Shown here one piece after another: positions 29,684-31,184 of a stretch of 31,184 nucleotides of DNA. The notes below the pieces were generated by a model. That model was not told the DNA's origin and made no database searches. It saw nothing but the letters and a program-made list of their open reading frames with translations. The DNA is from JANMDS01 sp031430575 (GTDB taxonomy: Bacteria > Pseudomonadota > Gammaproteobacteria > Burkholderiales > Casimicrobiaceae). Positions within the stretch are counted from its first letter, which is position 1. Every line of letters starts with the position of its first letter. Position numbers and translations under genes: made by a program. The stretch lies in assembly GCA_031430575.1 (NCBI GenBank), contig JANPBT010000080.1:1-31184 (forward strand), given 5' to 3'.

Positions 29684-31075
29684 ATGCTTATTTTGCAACT
29701 AGCTCAACCCGCCTTGCGCGGGTTTTTGCTTTTTGGGGGCGCGGTATGGGTCATTTCTGCGCCGCAGGTATCGGCGCAACCCGCATCAACCGACTTCGAT
29801 TTTCTCTGGCAAACCGTGCAGCAGCGCTACGCCTACTTCGACCCGAGCGTCGCCGCGCGCTGGCAATGCGCCGAAGAAAAACTACGCATTCGATTTGGCG
29901 CGGTGCAGAGCCCACCCGCGCGGCTTGCGGTCTTGGAGAATGCGCTGGAATTGCTCCTCGACAACCATGCCCACCTCAACACCCATAATGAAAAATCGTG
30001 GCGCTTACGGCCCAGCGGCGCAGATCTGCGCGGCGACTGGAATGGCATTAGCGCGACGATTGCAGCCGTGCGCCCGCGTACGCCCGCCGCGCGCATGGGA
30101 GTGCGCACCGGAGATGAAATCATTTCGGTGAATGACGTTCCGATTGCGCAAGCGATTGCCGATCGGCTGCCAATCTGCATGTCGGATACCTCTGCGATAC
30201 CTGCGGCGCAGATTTCAGCCAATTCCACCCCTTCGGCTGCAGGCGTGTTCGCCAATCCGCCCGACCGCGATCCCCGCAAAAACGCGGTGCCCCTCGCGGG
30301 TGGCTCTTCGGCGATACCTGCGGCGCAGAATTGGGCACTTAATGCGCTTTTGGCAGGGCAGCACGCTGCCACGCGCAAGCTCACGATCAAGCGCGCGGAT
30401 GGCACTTTACGCACGCTCTGGCTCGGTGCGCCTGCCGTCGATTTCAAGCCGAGCAAAGTCACTACGATCAAACAGGATGGCAGAAATATCGCGGTCATTG
30501 CCATCCGCGATCTCCACGACGAAAAGACCGTCGCCCGCGTGAATGCGCAGCTCACACGCTTGCGCACCGCAGATGCGATCATTTTGGATTTGCGCGAGAC
30601 GGCGGACGGCGGCAATACGCGCGTGGCCGAGCCGATGATGGGGCGCTTCATCACCGATGCTGCACCCTACCAAATCGTGGTCTCACGCGACGGCATCGCT
30701 ATGCCGCGCGTGGTGAAACCAATCGGCGATTTCACGCTAACGCAGCCGATTGCGGTGATCGTCGGTGCCTGGACGGCGAGCATGGGCGAGGGCGTTGCCA
30801 TCGGTCTCAATGCGATGCGCAATGCGCCCGTTGTTGGCGCACCAATGGCCGGGCTGCGCGGCGCTGTGGAAACCTTTATGCTGCCGGAATCGGGCTGGAA
30901 ATTTTCAATACCAACCGCGCGCTTGCTGCACATCAACGGCACGCCGCGCGAGGATTTCCTACCCATCGCGCCCGGAAAAACAGACTATGGCAGCGATGCC
31001 ATTTTTGCTACCGCGATTGTCGCGATGAAACTGCCGACACTCAAACCAATCACCCGCCCTGCGGCACAGAAATAG
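29684..31075 (+). CDS. S41-like (C-terminal processing) protease, secreted
   Basis: This 463-residue protein begins with a hydrophobic signal segment ending SAPQVSAQ. It has a PDZ-like part (VRPRTPAARMGVRTGDEIIS) and a tail-specific protease domain: AIILDLRETADGGNTRVAEP, IAVIVGAWTASMGEGVAIGL with the likely catalytic Ser, and APMAGLRGAVETFMLPESG. S41 proteases cut periplasmic or secreted proteins near their C termini. The catalytic Lys could not be placed with certainty. ATG at 29684 is the only ATG before the signal segment, but the terminator of the cytochrome gene lies inside its first codons; TTG at 29726 is an alternative. Three dispersed-repeat copies are encoded: SAPQV (25-29), IPAAQ (172-176) and IPAAQ (211-215), the last two bracketing an insert after the PDZ part. 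Confidence 0.75.
   Translation: MLILQLAQPALRGFLLFGGAVWVISAPQVSAQPASTDFDFLWQTVQQRYAYFDPSVAARWQCAEEKLRIRFGAVQSPPARLAVLENALELLLDNHAHLNTHNEKSWRLRPSGADLRGDWNGISATIAAVRPRTPAARMGVRTGDEIISVNDVPIAQAIADRLPICMSDTSAIPAAQISANSTPSAAGVFANPPDRDPRKNAVPLAGGSSAIPAAQNWALNALLAGQHAATRKLTIKRADGTLRTLWLGAPAVDFKPSKVTTIKQDGRNIAVIAIRDLHDEKTVARVNAQLTRLRTADAIILDLRETADGGNTRVAEPMMGRFITDAAPYQIVVSRDGIAMPRVVKPIGDFTLTQPIAVIVGAWTASMGEGVAIGLNAMRNAPVVGAPMAGLRGAVETFMLPESGWKFSIPTARLLHINGTPREDFLPIAPGKTDYGSDAIFATAIVAMKLPTLKPITRPAAQK
29706..29727 (+). terminator. Intrinsic terminator of the cytochrome c gene
   Basis: AACCCGC and GCGGGTT form a 7-bp stem around CTTGC and are followed by TTTTT. It lies 27 bases after the cytochrome stop and within the 5' part of the S41-like reading frame. 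Confidence 0.8.
29757..29771 (-). repeat. 15-base dispersed repeat, exact, in S41-like signal peptide (SAPQV)
   Basis: Antisense to the gene; encodes residues 25-29 at the expected signal cleavage region. Confidence 0.9.
30197..30211 (+). repeat. 15-base dispersed repeat, exact, in S41-like gene (IPAAQ)
   Basis: Followed by ATTT; encodes residues 172-176. It is a direct pair with 30314-30328. Confidence 0.9.
30314..30328 (+). repeat. 15-base dispersed repeat, exact, in S41-like gene (IPAAQ)
   Basis: Followed by AATT; encodes residues 211-215. Both copies of this direct pair are preceded by Ser-Ala (SAIPAAQ). Confidence 0.9.
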
Positions 31076-31092
31076 CCCTTTTCAGACCGAAT

Positions 31093-31107
31093 CTGCGCCG
31101 CAGGTAT
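31093..31107 (-). repeat. 15-base dispersed repeat, exact, intergenic
   Basis: Exact copy preceded by GAAT on the plus strand, just upstream of the candidate -10 box at 31127. Confidence 0.9.
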
Positions 31108-31126
31108 TTCCGCTGCGCGCGCTGCC

Positions 31127-31132
31127 TATAAT
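31127..31132 (+). promoter_or_regulatory. Candidate -10 box for the last gene
   Basis: A perfect TATAAT lies 26 bases ahead of the ATG at 31159. The matching -35 position falls at the edge of the dispersed repeat and has no good TTGACA, so this is tentative. Confidence 0.4.
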
Positions 31133-31158
31133 CGTGGGATTGCTTTTGATGAATCCGC

Positions 31159-31184
31159 ATGAACCCCATTAAAGACGCGCTGAC
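31159..31184 (+). CDS. Start of an unidentified gene, cut by the window end
   Basis: ATG at 31159 opens MNPIKDALT and runs off the window. The TATAAT upstream supports a gene start. An overlapping ATG at 31149 gives only a seven-codon peptide (MNPHEPH). Nine residues are too few to name a family. Confidence 0.4.

Noticed and set aside
29833..30654. 273-codon minus-strand frame opposite the S41-like gene
   Set aside because: It mirrors the coding bias of the plus-strand gene; the sense protein has clear S41 motifs.
31057..31069. CCCTGCGGCACAG near the end of the S41-like gene
   Set aside because: Resembles a decayed copy (encodes PAAQ) but lacks the ATA start and has an internal change; left out of the count.
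471..31107. Reading the dispersed 15-base word as a CRISPR repeat array
   Set aside because: Spacing is irregular (hundreds to thousands of bases), orientation is mixed, and no cas genes are present.
471..31107. Reading the word as a Chi, KOPS or matS-like chromosome motif
   Set aside because: There is no strand bias (13 versus 9 exact copies), and the word is far longer than known polar motifs; a nucleoid-protein site is not excluded, but nothing supports it.

Overview
The window looks like chromosomal DNA of a betaproteobacterium, probably in or near Burkholderiales. The reasons are a double-length UvrA, a Bug/TctC-type solute-binding protein next to aromatic-type catabolic genes, a birA-coaX pair, a DUF5648-like tail on a secreted dioxygenase, and BrnT/BrnA and RAYT/REP remnants. 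The genus cannot be named from sequence alone. No rRNA, tRNA or CRISPR array was seen.

Layout: 1-97 is the start of a secreted protein on the minus strand. 438-6125 is a 1895-residue tandem UvrA. 6126-8080 is a degraded accessory island: REP palindromes, an HNH nuclease gene bounded by 12-bp inverted repeats, a truncated RAYT transposase between inverted REPs, and a doubly inactivated BrnT/BrnA toxin-antitoxin pair. 8134-10864 holds two exported enzymes, a PhoD-like phosphatase and an intradiol dioxygenase-like protein. 10905-15102 (minus) is a catabolic cluster: SDR, decarboxylase-type amidohydrolase, Bug receptor and flavin monooxygenase. 15175-16875 holds a frameshifted TSUP transporter and an EamA-like exporter. 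16959-21522 (minus) carries a VOC protein and the overlapping operon birA-coaX-molybdenum hydroxylase large subunit. 21558-24218 has a MerR regulator, a MalY/PatB-type aminotransferase and a pirin. 24617-26538 is a type II restriction-modification pair (Dcm/EcoRII-like methyltransferase plus HNH protein). 26601-29213 (minus) is a secreted GH13 amylase. 29365-31075 has a small cytochrome c and an S41-like protease, and a new gene begins at 31159.

The most striking feature is none of the genes. It is a dispersed 15-base word, ATACCTGCGGCGCAG, usually followed by an A/T-rich WTTT. I count 22 exact copies and 10 copies with one or two mismatches in 31 kb, in both orientations. Sixteen exact copies lie inside genes and six between genes. 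It contains the near-palindrome CTGCG-G-CGCAG. Inside genes it is read in all six frames (IPAAQ, TCGA, YLRR, LRRRY, APQV, CAAG), often at signal peptides, domain linkers or loops. Two inverted pairs can form hairpins, one of them between convergent genes. Density, exactness, lack of strand bias, A/T flank, hairpin pairs and use of permissive coding sites resemble DNA uptake sequences of Neisseriaceae or Pasteurellaceae, but the word is different. REP-like or Rickettsia-palindromic-element-like mobility is the main alternative. It is nearly absent from the two regions that look acquired (6126-8214 and 24262-26549).
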